From positions 8,062,379 to 8,126,378 of the forward strand of contig NC_061776.1 in NCBI RefSeq assembly GCF_022458985.1: a DNA stretch of 64,000 bases. Reading direction: 5' to 3'. This DNA is from Mugil cephalus. Taxonomy: Eukaryota > Chordata > Actinopteri > Mugiliformes > Mugilidae. Below are positions 50,914-63,662 of the stretch, in pieces. Position 1 is the stretch's first letter; each line of letters begins with the position of its first letter. The position numbers and the translations under genes were made by a program. The notes under the pieces are model-generated. The model made no database searches, was not told the origin of the DNA, and was given only the letters and a program-made list of their open reading frames with translations.

Positions 50914-51460
50914 CTTCCTGAGACCCTGCGTCCTCATACGGGGCTTATTCTGCTTCATTTAAACCCGTTGTCCTCATTAGTGGACGCTTTACTCTGCCAT
51001 CTAGTGGTAGCAAAGGGACAATACACTACTAGTAGGTGTAAAGACATGATAGCGAATTCATTCTACAGACGATCACAGGACAAGAAACTTATTATTTATT
51101 CTTAGTAACGTTTAGTAACAAATTTCATCAATAGCAACGAGCTACAAGGTTGCTAATTAGCAAGTGCTCGTTTGAGGACGTTGGGACTTCATTGTTTTGT
51201 CTTTGCTCAGTCGTGTTCAGGTATTTATATAAACAGTATATATTTTTCCACACATTGGGTGACTTTATTACAATATAAATAATGAAATAATCCCAGCGTC
51301 CACATATGAGGTCATTGTTTGTTTGTTTTTTTCAAAAACTACTACTTCCTGTTCAAACATGATGCTTAGTTTTTATACGTCTTAGGTCGTGCTAATCCCA
51401 AATACCTTTCAGAAATTAAAAACGCAGGCTAAATAAAATAAAAGCTCGGGTCTCAGGAGG
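50914..51460. mobile_element. piggyBac-like MITE, longest copy (TTAA flanks lost)
   Basis: CTTCCTGAGACCC at the left and GGGTCTCAGGAGG at the right are inverted repeats. The interior shares GTCCTCATACGGGG, GCTTCATTTAAACCC and AACTACTACTTCCTGTTCAAA with the 59636 copy. The flanks (ATAA, TCTA) have drifted from TTAA. Confidence 0.7.
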
Positions 51461-51886
51461 TCTATTTAAAGCTTGTTAGTTAAGTGTTAGAATGACAGGC
51501 TGGTTAAATGAAGTGTTTCTTGGCCACAAAGTTAAACAAGAATTTAAACAAACAATTATCCAAAATTTAAATCCCAAATAAAAACTCTTTCTTTTGTTTT
51601 TAAAACAAATTTATCCAAAGCTAGCTGCTTTTTTTTTTAGCTTCATAATTATCATTCAGATACAACAGTGGTTGAGTTTCTCATCTAACTCTTGACCAGA
51701 AATCAAATCATCCCATTTCCCCAAAAACCACCAAACTATTCCTTTTAATACAGAGGTTATCTGAACATTTCACTCAGCCATAAAGTGAAATCACGGTTTT
51801 GAGTTTTTCCGGTTGTTACAGCGATAACGTGTTCGTGAGAAGAGTAAACCATTGTTTATCCTATGAGCTTCAGAGTCCCAGGTTAC

Positions 51887-51892
51887 AATAAA
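51887..51892 (+). other. Candidate poly(A) signal for ZNF-B
   Basis: AATAAA; another lies at 51937-51942. Both are about 1.8 kb past the stop codon. Confidence 0.35.
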
Positions 51893-52329
51893 GAACAACG
51901 ACTGTTTCTAACTTTTCACATGCTTTACTTGTTTTGAATAAACAATTTTAACATTTACATGTCACTTCTTCAGTTTCTTTGAAAAAAACGAAACAAAACA
52001 AAACAAAAAAAGACATCGCCCCACAGCGCTTTATACAGAAGCTATTTACAGTTTCTTTCACTCTTGAAGGTTGATGTAGACGTGATGTAAACCTGGTCAT
52101 GGAACCACATTCGCTGCTTCTTACTCCATGAACGTCGACGGGTTAAATAACTTTGTCTGCGTCCGAGAGCCTTTTTTGACCTTTTGGTAGCAACACAATA
52201 ATAAACATACAGCAGCTCTATTATTATCTCTCTCTATATATATATACTTATACACAAATATTCTCAAGCTGCACACTTTGCACCTTGACTTGTAGTTTTG
52301 TCCATGTCTCCTCCCTGAATGTTTTTTTT

Positions 52330-52335
52330 TTTATT
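52330..52335 (-). other. Candidate poly(A) signal for nectin4
   Basis: AATAAA on the minus strand about 400 bases past the stop codon. Confidence 0.35.
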
Positions 52336-52524
52336 CGTTGTAAACGACTGAGAGGGACGTTGTGTGTCGAGAGTGTGTAACCGGTTGTAATTCACCAGCG
52401 GAACCAAAGGTCTTTGCGTCTTTATAATGAAAGGCGAAACCTTCTTTCATCTGAATCTTCATTTGTGGCTCTGTGGTGATCTCTCAAAGCACCTGCATCC
52501 TCTCTTTACTCTTGGCAAGATGGC

Positions 52525-52548
52525 AAAAAAAAAAAAAAAAAAAAAAAA
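52525..52548 (+). repeat. Poly-A run of 24
   Basis: Uninterrupted adenines, in the nectin4 3' untranslated region on the opposite strand. Confidence 0.9.
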
Positions 52549-52734
52549 CGTCCTCAAAAATAAAAATAAAAAATAGAAGTTGTCCAGTTATTAGATTATT
52601 ATAAAAGGGTCAAAATCTTACAAATAGGAGGCAAGACATTGTCGTCACTTGAGCGGCGCCTGAGGACGGTTACCTACTCAACGTGTTCGAAACAAACTGA
52701 TGACATAAGACCTGAGGTCCCCGAAGGCTGAGGT

Positions 52735-54543
52735 CTAGATCACATGCCCCCGGGGGCTCAGGAGGATGGCGTTGGAGTGCGGCCTGGGCCTGAGGACCCC
52801 GTTACTGTAGTAAAAGTGATTGTTGAGCGCTTCGGAGATCTGGTAGGAGCCGCTGTCCTCGTCGCCCTGCTGTTCGTCCACCACGGACTGATCCGGGGCC
52901 CAGTCCACTTCGCACGGGGGGTCCAACTCCCTGGGGTGGCCCAGGTCCGGTTCTCGGGGTCCGGTGCCGTCCTCCTGCTGGGCCTTCAGGGGAACCAGAG
53001 ATGAAGGAAGACCTGAGTCCTGGTAGAAACAGCATAAAGACCCAATTTCACCTTTGATAGTGACTAAAAAAAAACAGCTTCAATGAGAAAAATCAAAATA
53101 AGGAAGACGGAAGTTGTACATCGGTTCATCTTTTCTCATAATTTTGAAGGAAGCGTCAAGGTTTTGCACGCGGGCGTTTTCTAGCTGACGGGTTGTGATT
53201 TGGTTCATGGGGCTTCTCTCAGCGCACGTTTCCTTCTCATCGTTCTGGTCCAGGTTGATCTGAGTTTCGTCCCGTCTAAAAAATGCTGCCCCAGAACTGG
53301 TCTGGCGTTCATTTATTTATTTTTGGTCTAATCTAATCTAGGTCTAATCTGGCGTTTTGTTGTTGTTGAGCTTAGTGAATGGGTTGTACCTTGTGGTGAA
53401 CCCTCTGTATATTTGCTTTCTCCTCTAAGTATATTATGACTAACGTGTCCACCTCCCAGACAGGAGGCATTCTTCACATAGGTAGATGTTGGGTTTTTTA
53501 TTTTATTTTTTATTATTGTTGCTCATTTCTAATGTCCCTGCAATCTCTCTGATGGATTTGTTGTTTTTTTTCAAGTGTTATGAGAGCTCATTTGACCACA
53601 CAATGGGTTTCACAGACGTATTTCACACCTCATGAAACGGGTGATGACAGTTTATCCAATTGGTCATACATTTTTGAACATCTGAAGCTATTTATTTATG
53701 ATGATTGTAGTTTCTACACATTCCCTGTTGTTTGGATGTGCATACCTTCGAATGAAAGATGAGAGTCTGCATTTTAAGTACATATTTGTTAACTTGCCCC
53801 AATCAGCCGTAACATTATGACAGGAGAAGTAAATAACACTGATCATCTTGTGACGATTCAATGTGTTCTGCTGGGAAACTTTTGGACCTGGTATTCATTC
53901 ATGTGGATGTTACTTAGACACGTGGCACCCACAGCAGGATACACACACACACACACACACACACACAAATGGTTTAGGTACAACTACAAAAAAAAAAGCA
54001 TGAAAAACAGCACAAGGTGTTGACCTGGCCTTCAAATTCACCAGATCCCAAACTGATCATGTGATCAGGCCCATGTTCATTCTCCAATGAATCACAACTG
54101 GCAACAACTGAAGTTGCAACAACTGACAGGTGGTCATAATGTTAAGCCTGATCGGTGCATGCATTTACATGCCCCTAAAACATCAATAAAAACGAAACGC
54201 TTTGGAGCAGGGGTGTCCAATCTGGCCCGTGGGATGAATTTTAAAAAATTACACTGAAGATATCAGCTGAAAATGTTTGATAAAATAAGAAACTGCACTT
54301 GCACCTTGTACTTCTTAAGAAATTCATGGTTGTTCATTACATGTAGCTGTACTTTTTTTGCACTAAAGCAAAGGGAAACATTTGGAGTTGTCGTTATTTA
54401 CCAGGTAATAAGCTATTGTGTTACTGGTCCGACCCCCTTGAGATCAAACTGGGCTGTGAGTGGCCCCTGGAATAAAATGAGTTTGCTTTAGAGGAAGTGG
54501 TTCTGCCCACTGTGACGCGTTAGACGTCCAAAAAACATGGAAG

Positions 54544-54574
<31 letters not shown>

Positions 54575-55998
54575 TTGGAGACACATCTGAACAATATTAG
54601 AAAGGTGGTCATAATGTTATGGCTGATCGGGGTAATTGCGTTTCGATAAATAACTTCAACTATAGGAAAATAAACTTTCATTTCATACTTTCACTTAAGC
54701 CATTTTATTTCACTATTAAAAATTAAAAACCATAAAGACTTCGCCTATTTCTAATCCAGCTTGCTTTTGTTCCTAGTCCTTTTTATCCATCTCCGTGACA
54801 GTCAGCGACAAATCAAACCGAGCCCGTGAAAACACCCCGAGGACGCGCAACAAAACGCGAGGCTGAGCTCGCTCCGGCCCCGTAATCCCTCAGAGGGTGA
54901 CACATACCAGCGACATGTTGCTGCTCTTCACGAACGACTCCACGCGCTTCCTGCGCTCCTCCTGCTCCCCTTCCAGCTCGGCCCTCCTCAGGCTCTCCCT
55001 GCCTTCGGTCCAGACGACGGGACGCCCCAGCTCGTCCACCTCCACGCCCGTGTGGGGCCCCCACATCCCGCCCAGGGTGGAGTGGCTGCCCTTGTAGATG
55101 GGTCGCCCCTGCAGGCAGGAAGGCGGCCGGTCAGGGTCAGGGCTTCTCTGAACGACAGTCGCCTGATCTCATGCCTGATCTACCGCCTCGTGGAATGTGG
55201 CGTGAAGTCATTTCGCTTTGTAATAATACACCAATACAAATACGCCAATCAGGCATAACATTATGACCACGTTCCTAATATTGCGTAGGTCTCCCTGAAC
55301 AGTTGTGACTCATCGGAGAATGGACAGGGACCTACCGAGAGTTTCCTGTGGTGTCTGTACTGGAAACAGAGTGTTATTAGTAGGGGGAGGCTTTAAGTCC
55401 TATAGGTTTGGGTGGGGTTTGGGGGGGGGGGGCTCTGTGGATCATCCCACAGATACTTGATCAGTTTCGGATCCAGTGAATTTGGAGTTTTTCATGTTTT
55501 TTTTGTTTTTGTTTTTTGAGTTGTTCCAAAAGTGTTTTTGTGTGTGTGTGTGTGTGTGTATGAGGCTGTTGCCATCAAGGCGTGTCATTGCTATGAGGTG
55601 GGGGTGTCTGGTCTGGTCTAGGTGGGGGTATACACGTCTAAGAAACACCCACGTGAATGAACGCCAGGTCCAAGTCATTCAATCGTCATAAGATGTGCCA
55701 GTGTTATTCACCACTGTCCGTGGTTATAATGTTATGCTTGATCTGTGTATAGGCTTATTAGAGTCTGAGCACCCTTCAGACTTCTGAAGAAAAAACAAAA
55801 AACACAAAACAAAACAAAACAAGAGACTCACCAGAGACGCGAGGCTGTTTTTCATTCGGCTGTCTACTCTGAGCAGGGCGTAATCCTCGCCCTGAAAAGG
55901 ACGGAGAAAGTAAAAGAAAAATAATTGAAGATGAGCACAAAACATAAAGGAGAGGAAAAAAAAACAGAACACCCAGAGCGAGCTATCAATAATGCGTC

Positions 55999-56032
<34 letters not shown>

Positions 56033-59000
56033 GCGTGTTATTTGTCTGATGCCATCGTCGGCCCCGCAGCCTATAATCAACGGCCTCTCGCCGGCGGCTC
56101 CGCCTGACCAGGCCGGGCGTGTCGACGTCTCTCGGTCTCACTTGTTATTGTTCTCAGGAGGAGTGTGGATGTGTGTTCGTGTCTGTTTTGTTTGGGTTTG
56201 TACCTGCACCCTCAGGTCTGTGCTGGCTGAGTTTAATCTTCTGAAGGAGGCCTGTCTGGAAAGGCTGTTAATTTCTTCCCTGGGAAAAAGAAAGAAGAAG
56301 AAGAAGAAAAAGAAAAAAAAGAGACGGATTTAGGGAACAATAGCGTGTCTGGAAATTTCCAAAAACTATGTCATGTGTGTTCACACTCCTGCTTAATAGA
56401 AACATGTGGCTCAGCTCACGTTTTTTCTGAGAGCTCCATCTCCAGCCTTTTGTTCTTGTGTTGGTGGTAGCGGGTGACCAGCACGACGACAACGATGAGG
56501 AGGAGGACCAAAGCCCCGGCTGAGCCGCAGATAATGATCAGCAGCCGCTTGTCAGCAGGTTCATCTTCTATGCGATGAGATCTATCTGGAATACAAATTA
56601 AACCTATATATATATATTTATATATTTGATGAATCCCTCTCATAAAAACACATTTGCACAGAAGCTTGTTGCGTTCAATGTCTTCTTTACGTCACAAGGG
56701 GGCAGCAGATTCCTTACAAACCTAACACTCCTTGCACTCACCTCCTATTGTCAAGGGGAACTCTGCCGTTGCTTTCCCCACGTTGTTCTTGACCAAACAC
56801 TCGTAGACCCCGCTGTCATTCGAGCGGACGGCACGAGAAAAAGTCAGCTTCTCTCCGGCCACGGACACCCCGTCAGGCAGGGCTCCTCCTCTCCTGCACG
56901 GGAGTCAAAGGAAAAAGTCTTGTTTTGAAGATGTCACACGCAGGTGAACCACACAGAAACCCGTGACTCATCGGCGTGCATGACTCATGCACATTGGTAG
57001 AACAAAATTAAAGAAGTAAATCTGCATTCCACCTTAAGGTGTTCGTGTCCACAGACGCTAAAAACCCGCAAACGAATACGACGAGCTCGGTTTTTTAAGC
57101 AACTGGTTCGCATCGAGGAAGTGATCCGGCTTAGGATCAGGTTCACCACAGTGTGCAACCACCAATTTGCATGCACCTGAACCAAAACCTGCTGGGTTTT
57201 TGATCTGAATAGAGCAAATAAACACTAGGTCTGGGGGATTTGAGCGAGGCCGGTAATCGAGTCCCTCACTGTGCAGCTCAAGGCAGCCACATAATGGAGA
57301 GCCAGTTTCTGATCAGGTCCACTGAGAGGGGTCATGTTGCCCCTGGTTTCACTGCTGCTTTTACCCCCACAACCTGGAGCCGACTCAGGTTTCCCCATCT
57401 CCAAAACCCCGCCCATAGCTCCTCTGACCTGCCTTTTATAGTCAAATCACAGGCGGAGATTGCATCTGACACAGAGGAAGATGGCTGAAAATGATACAGA
57501 TAAGGTGTGTGAGCTGCCTCCAGTAGCCAGAGACAGTTAGACTCACACACACATCGCATGCAGAGTTTATTATCAGCACTACGAGGCAGAGAGATCTGCA
57601 CAGTTGCACAATTGTACCCTTGATTGAGTTGTGATGATAACTCGAATTCAGTTTCATTCTTGCTCCGAGTTAATTTACAAGATTGATATTACTTTACTTT
57701 TCACACCTGGACGTTAATATGAAGCTTGTTAGCTTAGCTTAGCTTAGCTCTGCATAAAGTCTGCAGACAAGGAGGAACAGCTTGTAAAAAAATGGCAAAA
57801 AAATAAAAGTTAAGGTCACTAATTAAAACATCTGTGATTGCATTATGTTTTGCACTTGACTAGTTTCTAATTGCACATCTACAGATACACATATCATGGA
57901 TAAACAGGACAAACGCTTGGAAGCAAGAGCAAATTTGTAAAGAAAAGATCATAGTATCATTAGTTTGCATCAAAATAAATCAGAAGACATTTTTGCTACA
58001 ATTATCACTCATATACGAGGAATTCGTTCCACAAGCGACATTAATACGCAGACTCTCAAAAGACGAAGTGTTAATAATGCAAACTGTGATTTTATTTTAG
58101 CTTCTGAACTTTTTACTTTTGTACCTTTGTGACTCTGGCAAATCTTCTCGATCCTGAAACTAAGCCCTTCTTCTTTTCTCGTGCTGACATTTATTCAGAA
58201 ATGCTCTGGTGACATTAATAAACACCTAAAGGTAAATTGAGGAAACTGGTTCATGTCAATAAAAGATCATGAGGTAAATAACATCTCAAAATACTTTCAA
58301 CTTGTGATGGTTTTTAAGGAGAATGTTGTCAACAGAAACTTGAAGTTGCATATTAGTACATCCCAATAGTTAGGACATAGTAAATGTGGGATCTGAGCGT
58401 CAAAAGAAAGTCTCCTTCTAGGGCTGCTCTGCTGAAATAGAATTTAGATGTGATGTGCATCAATTCAGAAATACTTCCTTGTCGTATAGAACAAGATTTT
58501 CCAGGTATTGTTCTGGGAAACACACCCATGGCCGTCAAGCTGAGTTATACGGAGCCGGAACCAGCAGCTTAACATAAGCTGGAAGTAGGATGGCAAGAAT
58601 AATACATTAAGTCTAAAAATGGCTAAATAGTAATAAAAAAATAGATTTTTTTGTGGTTTCAGGGAGGTCTGTCTGCAGTTATTTTATCAATAGCCCTGAA
58701 CAAAACTCCAATATAAGATTTGCTATTAGTTTTAATGCAGAAGAAGCTCTTTTTTTCAACTTTTAACTTAACATGTGAGATTTAAAGACGCTTCATGAAC
58801 TTTCTCAACTCTCATCTAAAAAACAAAAAAGAATATTCTCACCAACTTTCTAACCGAAACTTAAAAAGCAGACGTGTCTGTGTCTGGATTCACCGAAAGG
58901 TCTGTTCAATCCAGAACGAATTTAATATTTAACATTACCTCACGGCTCGAATATCTTTCGCTCAGCACCGCGTAGCATTGTGTCTACAGTCAGGGCTGTA

Positions 59001-62000
59001 ATGGCTGGTGCGGTGTCTCTAATTAAAGCGCAGACCCTGTGTTTTAACAGACATTAGACTGATATTTAAAGCATGGCACTGTGATTAAACGCTTAGGGAG
59101 CGTCTCCTGCCCTTCCTCGCCGTCGCTCGCTCCCTCCCCTCGTGTGAAAACGCCTCCCTCCCCTCGGCTTTTCCAAATTTTGCAAGGCAACACCACAGCT
59201 TTTATTCCAGCCAGGAGAGAGAGAGAGAGAGAAAAAAAAGAGCAAAAGACGCCCCAGTTTTAGACGGAAGTGCACTTCTTTGTTGCACGTCAGCGGAGGC
59301 TTATCTCCGTTTTGAGTCACATTCCTGTGACATGTGTAAAGAGCAGTTAAGTCGTATTATTTAAGGGGCTGAATCAACGTGTAATTGTCAACGGGAGCAG
59401 CAGGAAGAGTGATATCCGTACCATGTCCACGTGATGTTCTCAGGTTTGGGGTATCCTCCGACTTCACACACCAGCTCGGCTTTCTCCAGGCCCACATGCC
59501 AGTGTCCTGAAGGCGTGGAGATGGTGGCATCTGGGGGGTCTGACACAGAAACGACAGGATAAATATACACACATGTGCTGAAAAAGAAAAGGGACGCATA
59601 TTTAAGGAAATCTGTTAACACCACAAACACATTAACCTCCTGAGACCCTACGTCCTCATACGGGGACGTTCAGCTTTAGGTTTGTAGCAGCTTCCTTTGC
59701 TTCATTTAGACTTTTACCCTCATAACTAGATACTGGTTGGTGTAAAAATATGAGAGCGAATAGTACAAAACCTTGTGAAATTTTACATTTTTCTTTTTTT
59801 TTTTATGTGCAAACACACCAAATTCTATCAATAGTAATAAACTATAATGTCACTAATTAGCAAGTACTCATTTGAGGGCACTGGGAATTCATTATTTGTG
59901 ATTCTGTCTGCACAGCCATGTTCAGTTTTGGGTCACTTTATTATAATACACAGTGAAATAGTCCCTGTGTCCACGTATGAGGACATTTTTCTTTCTTCTT
60001 TCTATTTATTTATTTTTTTTAACTACCTTTTTTTTTCTTTAAACTACTTCCTGTTCAAAGATGATGTGTGGTTTTTCTTAGGTCCTACTAATCCTAAATA
60101 CCTGGGAGAAATTAAAAAAAAACAATGCATACCAAACTAAAGCTCAGGTATAATTAAGTGTTTACTTCATGCTCACGAAATGAAGATTAACCCTTTTCAC
60201 TTCCAATATTAATCACGATTAAATATCATTCATTTTTTATCTATATTAACACTGCAAACTGAGTATTTTGATGTATCATTATTAAAATGTTCACACGATT
60301 GTACTGATTGATACCATATAAATGATGAAGCTGTATGATGCATATTGTTGAGCTATGGTCGTCTTTTTAAAAGCTCAAAAAGTATAAAAGCCACAGCTTA
60401 GTTATTTGTATATAAAATGTGTTGACACATGGACAAACTTGTGCATCTTAGAAATCGAATGACTAGCAATGGTTACAAATCAAGCATTTTATTGTCTACT
60501 ACAACAAAAAAAGATGAACCGTTTGGTTACAAGTCTGCAGACGAAACATTAAGGTATTTTGGAAAGTCTCAAATCTCGGCTGTGAAGTCTGAAGTGAAGC
60601 ATGCTACCGTGCACCAAATGTAACACGTCAACAGGCCGCTAATTGCATTATCATACAAATGCAATTTAGAAAATGTGTATTAATTACTTAAAAGCATCGT
60701 GATTTGGCAGCACTGGTGCACCACACTATTCCAGTGAGACAATTACAGTCACATGGGAACTCTGAGTTACAGGTTTTGCATGTTGCTGGCAGAGTTTGAA
60801 TACCAGAGCAATCGCCTTATGTAAAAAAAAAAAAAAGCATGGCTTCAGTATCTATTTGATTCACCAACTCATCCTTACCAAAAAGCGAAATCAAAAGTTA
60901 CGCGCACGTCACATCTCAAGTTCACACCTTTCGCAAGCCGCCTGTGAACCGTCCTCTGTGCAAGACAAAGAGCGATTGTGGAGCGATGACGGAGGTGAAC
61001 TAGGGCACTAGTCAAGGACAAAGTATTAGTCATGAACGTTCCCACTGTGTGATACGCAATCTGCAAATGTCACCCAGTGTTTACTACCATATCCATTTGT
61101 TTTCAGGGACGGACGGCTATTTTTTTGGGGAAAAAAAAACATTACGGTTGAATATTAATGGCAATAATTTTAAAAACTGGCCCCAGATGAGAAGGCTGAA
61201 GTTATACTACAAACTAATTAAGGAGGTTTTGAATTCGATGTGTCTCTGTGTGAATGTTTAAACCGCCTCACTAAATGTACTGATCTGTCCAGAAAAGTAA
61301 AAAAAACGTGATTTGGCTGCTAAAAAACAGCGAAGTGCGTGAATCTATTTAACAGTAACGACAAAAAAAAAAAAGTTGGCATAAATAGTCGCATACGATG
61401 CAGTTTGGTTTTGGAACACAGCAGAATAATATCCAGGTTCGGTGGTTTAAGCCCAAACTACGCGTAGATTATCCGGCACATGAATGTCTAAAAACATCAT
61501 TGTCCTCGGTATGTTCTCGTCTTTTGACGTGAATCTTTTCTACTTTCTACTTTTCACACCATCGCAGTAAAAACTTGGGTGCGGCCGCTGACACGAACAA
61601 TAATGCCATTCCGTTTAGGTGTTGCTTCTCAAAGCTCTGGATTTAAATACAACTAAAGAAAATCCCATTCGCAAAAACAAACCTAAGAAAAGAAAAAACA
61701 AAAAAAACCAAACCAAAGATTGATCATCATTGTGTTTAATTGCACTTCTCTTCTATTTATATACTATTGACAGTAGAAAGTTGCCCTGGCTACATAAAAT
61801 GGTCACGGGAAATGAAGATTGTACATTTAGATGAGATGTGGGAGGAAACGGAACGTTTCTTAATTAAAATGTGTCTGAATCAATAAATTCAACTGACAGG
61901 TGTGATTTTTCTTTTGTCATATTTTTCAAGATTGACCAGAACTCCTTTACAGCACTGAAGCCAAAACTAATTCAATTATATATAATATGTCATAGAAACT

Positions 62001-63662
62001 ATACTTTCATTGAAGATGCAGAAAACAAGCTGCGTCCCCAGACCTACATGGTTTACTATTTACTATTTACTGTGCAGGGTTTGCATGCGAGTAGCTATGC
62101 AAACCCTGCACAGAAACAGTAAATCATCTTGGGCCCCAGTAATATGCAAACACTCTGCTCTATAAAAAGATGTATTCTATGAAAAACAACAGTCATGCAA
62201 ACTAGAGTTACCACCTCGCTCAACCAGTCTACGGTTTCTGTCCGTGCCTGTCGAGACTCAGACGACAAAACACGTTACAATTTCACCGTAAAGTTGACCT
62301 TTTGGATTCAAGATGTCTTCCCATTTGACGTCTCGCGGTCAAAAATCTACAGGTCAGGTGACCTTTAACCACTAAAGTCTAATGAGAACAAGTGACAAAT
62401 GTAGAAGAAATTCACTCGAGGCGTCTCAGGACAAAAAATATAAAATATAAAAATGACAGAGGTTAAAAAAAAAAGAAAAATAGACAGATTCTTGAGATCT
62501 TTTTTTGTTTAATTTCACTTTCTCTTCCTTCTAGTTTTATTGACAGCGTAATTTAAGAGTTTCTGAGCGATGTTGCTTCACACCACATGTTTTCTATCAG
62601 CAAAAAAAGGCTAAGTACATATTGATTTATTAAAACAGCACACTGAGACTTAGGTAAATACTTAGTACGTAGTCTGGTATGAGGACGCAGTGTTTCCCAT
62701 ACATTGTTAAAACTATGGCAGCCTGCCAGGGTCTAATTTACTCCGCCATTGTCTCACAGCGAATCAGAACTATTTTTGCACGTTTCAGACTACGTTGTGT
62801 TTGAACCCCCCCTTCGCCTCCCTCCCCCAGACCTTTCACACACACCTTGTCGCTCACTCGTTCTGCAATTCAACCCGAAGGAGGAAACGGCGCGTAGCAT
62901 GTGAAGCTATTTGTGTCGTTCATCCAGAAACCATTAACGTCGACGCCGCTTTTTAAAAGCCAGCATTTGAGCTCTTGACTTTTTAGACCATGGAGATGTA
63001 AAATTATTTCAAGAGAGTTGTTCAAAACCCGGAGGAAACGACTCCAGCCTGGCTAAACTTTGTAAAAGCTAGCTAGCAAAGTTAGACTGAAAGTCAACTA
63101 TACTACATACGTTGCTGCTACCTTATTTAATCTTGCACACATTCAACCATAGAAAGTCATGTCAACAGCTTATGTTTAGTATTCTTGCTAAATTTAATAT
63201 TCGTGTTATTACGGTAAGTTAAAAACAGACTGATATAAAAGCTCTTTTTTATGTGCAGACATTAAGACACGTGACTTATTATCTATGGTTCCTCTTTTGG
63301 CAGCCAGCTGGCAACCAGAAACCATGAATAAAATATTAAATTATGATATTAAAAGCTCCAGAAACACTACCAGCTGTACTCACATTGCACCTCCAGGCGG
63401 TGGGAAAGTCTGCGCGGCTGCTCCAGGCCGGGGTGGGACACCAGACAGTCCAGCTTCTTCCCGTTCATGCTGCGCAGCGGGTGGAGGGAGTAGTGGCTGG
63501 ACACGGAGCCGGCCTCGCTGGTGCGGTCCTGGGACTGACCCGGCAGGTCCGTGTCCCACGCCACCGTGGGGATGGGACGGCCCACGGCCCGGCAGGAGGC
63601 GGCCACGCCGAACGGCTGGCCCTCCGTGAGGACCACCGGGTCCAGGATGGAGATGGGTAAAA
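52735..63662 (-). CDS. nectin4: nectin4-like cell adhesion receptor, 3' eight coding exons (5' end off window)
   Basis: Type I membrane protein of the nectin family, which mediates cell-cell adhesion through its Ig domains and binds afadin through a C-terminal PDZ ligand. Exons in transcript order: 63662-63384 (Ig 2), 59539-59422 and 56893-56742 (Ig 3), 56585-56420 (juxtamembrane and membrane helix), 56279-56204, 55891-55832, 55108-54908, 53019-52735; phases agree. Ig 2 has ASCRAVG, RSMNGKKLDCLVSHPGL; Ig 3 has ELVCEVGG, the N-glycosylation site NIT, and DSGVYECLVKN. The helix is LLIIICGSAGALVLLLIVVV followed by RYHQHKNKR. The tail ends GHVI, where human NECTIN4 has GHLV and other nectins end WYV, which favours nectin4. 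The basic/serine block LSRQASFRRLNS parallels the human tail. The signal peptide and first (V-type) Ig domain must lie to the right of the window. Confidence 0.88.
53799..54160 (-). mobile_element. Non-autonomous Tc1/mariner-like element
   Basis: Left end CCAATCAGCCGTAACATTATGAC, then GTTCTGCTGGGAAACTTTTG, CATTCATGTGGATGTTACTT, (CA)n at about 53940-53967, GGTGTTGACCTGGCCTTCAA; right end GGTGGTCATAATGTTAAGCC TGATCGGTGCAT. Both inverted repeats survive. Confidence 0.85.
54208..54486. mobile_element. hAT-like MITE, CAGGGGTGTCC type, right end eroded
   Basis: CAGGGGTGTCCAATCTGGCC at the left and GTGGCCCCTGGAATAAAATG AGTTTGC at the right match the family copy at 48052 in general form. The terminal ACACCCCTG is lost. 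Confidence 0.65.
54541..54573 (+). repeat. (GAA)n microsatellite
   Basis: About eleven uninterrupted GAA triplets. Confidence 0.95.
54577..54632 (-). mobile_element. Solo end of a Tc1/mariner-like element
   Basis: ACAATATTAGAAAGGTGGTCATA then ATGTTATGGCTGATCGG is the terminal repeat and subterminal region alone. Confidence 0.7.
55241..55750 (+). mobile_element. Non-autonomous Tc1/mariner-like element with both ends
   Basis: Left end CGCCAATCAGGCATAACATT ATGACCACG with TCCTAATATTGCGTAGGTCTC; right end TATAATGTTATGCTTGATCTGTGTAT. The interior carries a (GT)n run at about 55537-55559 and GTGTCTGGTCTGGTCTAGGT. It ends about 80 bases from the 55832 exon. Confidence 0.85.
56001..56030 (+). repeat. 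(GT)n microsatellite
   Basis: About 14 GT repeats in the nectin4 intron between the 55832-55891 and 56204-56279 exons. Confidence 0.9.
56894..59421. other. nectin4 intron splitting Ig domain 3
   Basis: About 2.5 kb. It interrupts the codon for Trp in TWTWRGG. No repeat family from elsewhere in the window, no exon and no RNA gene recognised; an AGCTTAGCTT short run lies near 57727-57748. Confidence 0.5.
59636..60153. mobile_element. piggyBac-like MITE with TTAA at both sides
   Basis: TTAA at 59632-59635 and at 60154-60157. Starts CCTCCTGAGACCCTACGTCC and ends AAACTAAAGCTCAGGTATAA; the right terminus has degraded from GGGTCTCAGGAGG. Interior blocks match the 16775 and 50914 copies. Confidence 0.75.
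62070..62113. repeat. Near-perfect inverted repeat (17-base arms, 10-base loop)
   Basis: CTGTGCAGGGTTTGCAT (62070-62086) is followed after ten bases by its exact reverse complement (62097-62113). Outside the arms, TTTACTATTTA on the left and AAACAGTAAAT on the right extend the symmetry imperfectly. It would fold as an RNA hairpin on either strand. Confidence 0.8.

Larger units (their letters stand above)
50086..52734. other. Convergent 3' region of ZNF-B and nectin4
   Basis: ZNF-B and nectin4 meet tail to tail. Candidate ZNF-B poly(A) signals are AATAAA at 51887-51892 and 51937-51942; a nectin4 candidate is minus-strand AATAAA at 52330-52335. A TTAA-family element is at 50914-51460 and a poly-A run at 52525-52548. 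Confidence 0.5.
53020..54907. other. nectin4 last intron, rich in mobile-element remnants
   Basis: Contains a Tc1-like copy (53799-54160) with a (CA)n run, an hAT-like fragment (54208-54486), a (GAA)n tract (54541-54573) and a solo Tc1-like end (54577-54632). No exon recognised. Confidence 0.6.
59540..63383. other. nectin4 intron between Ig 2 and Ig 3
   Basis: About 3.8 kb. Contains the TTAA-family element (59636-60153) and a near-perfect palindrome (62070-62113), each listed separately. The rest is A/T-rich without recognisable genes. Confidence 0.5.
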
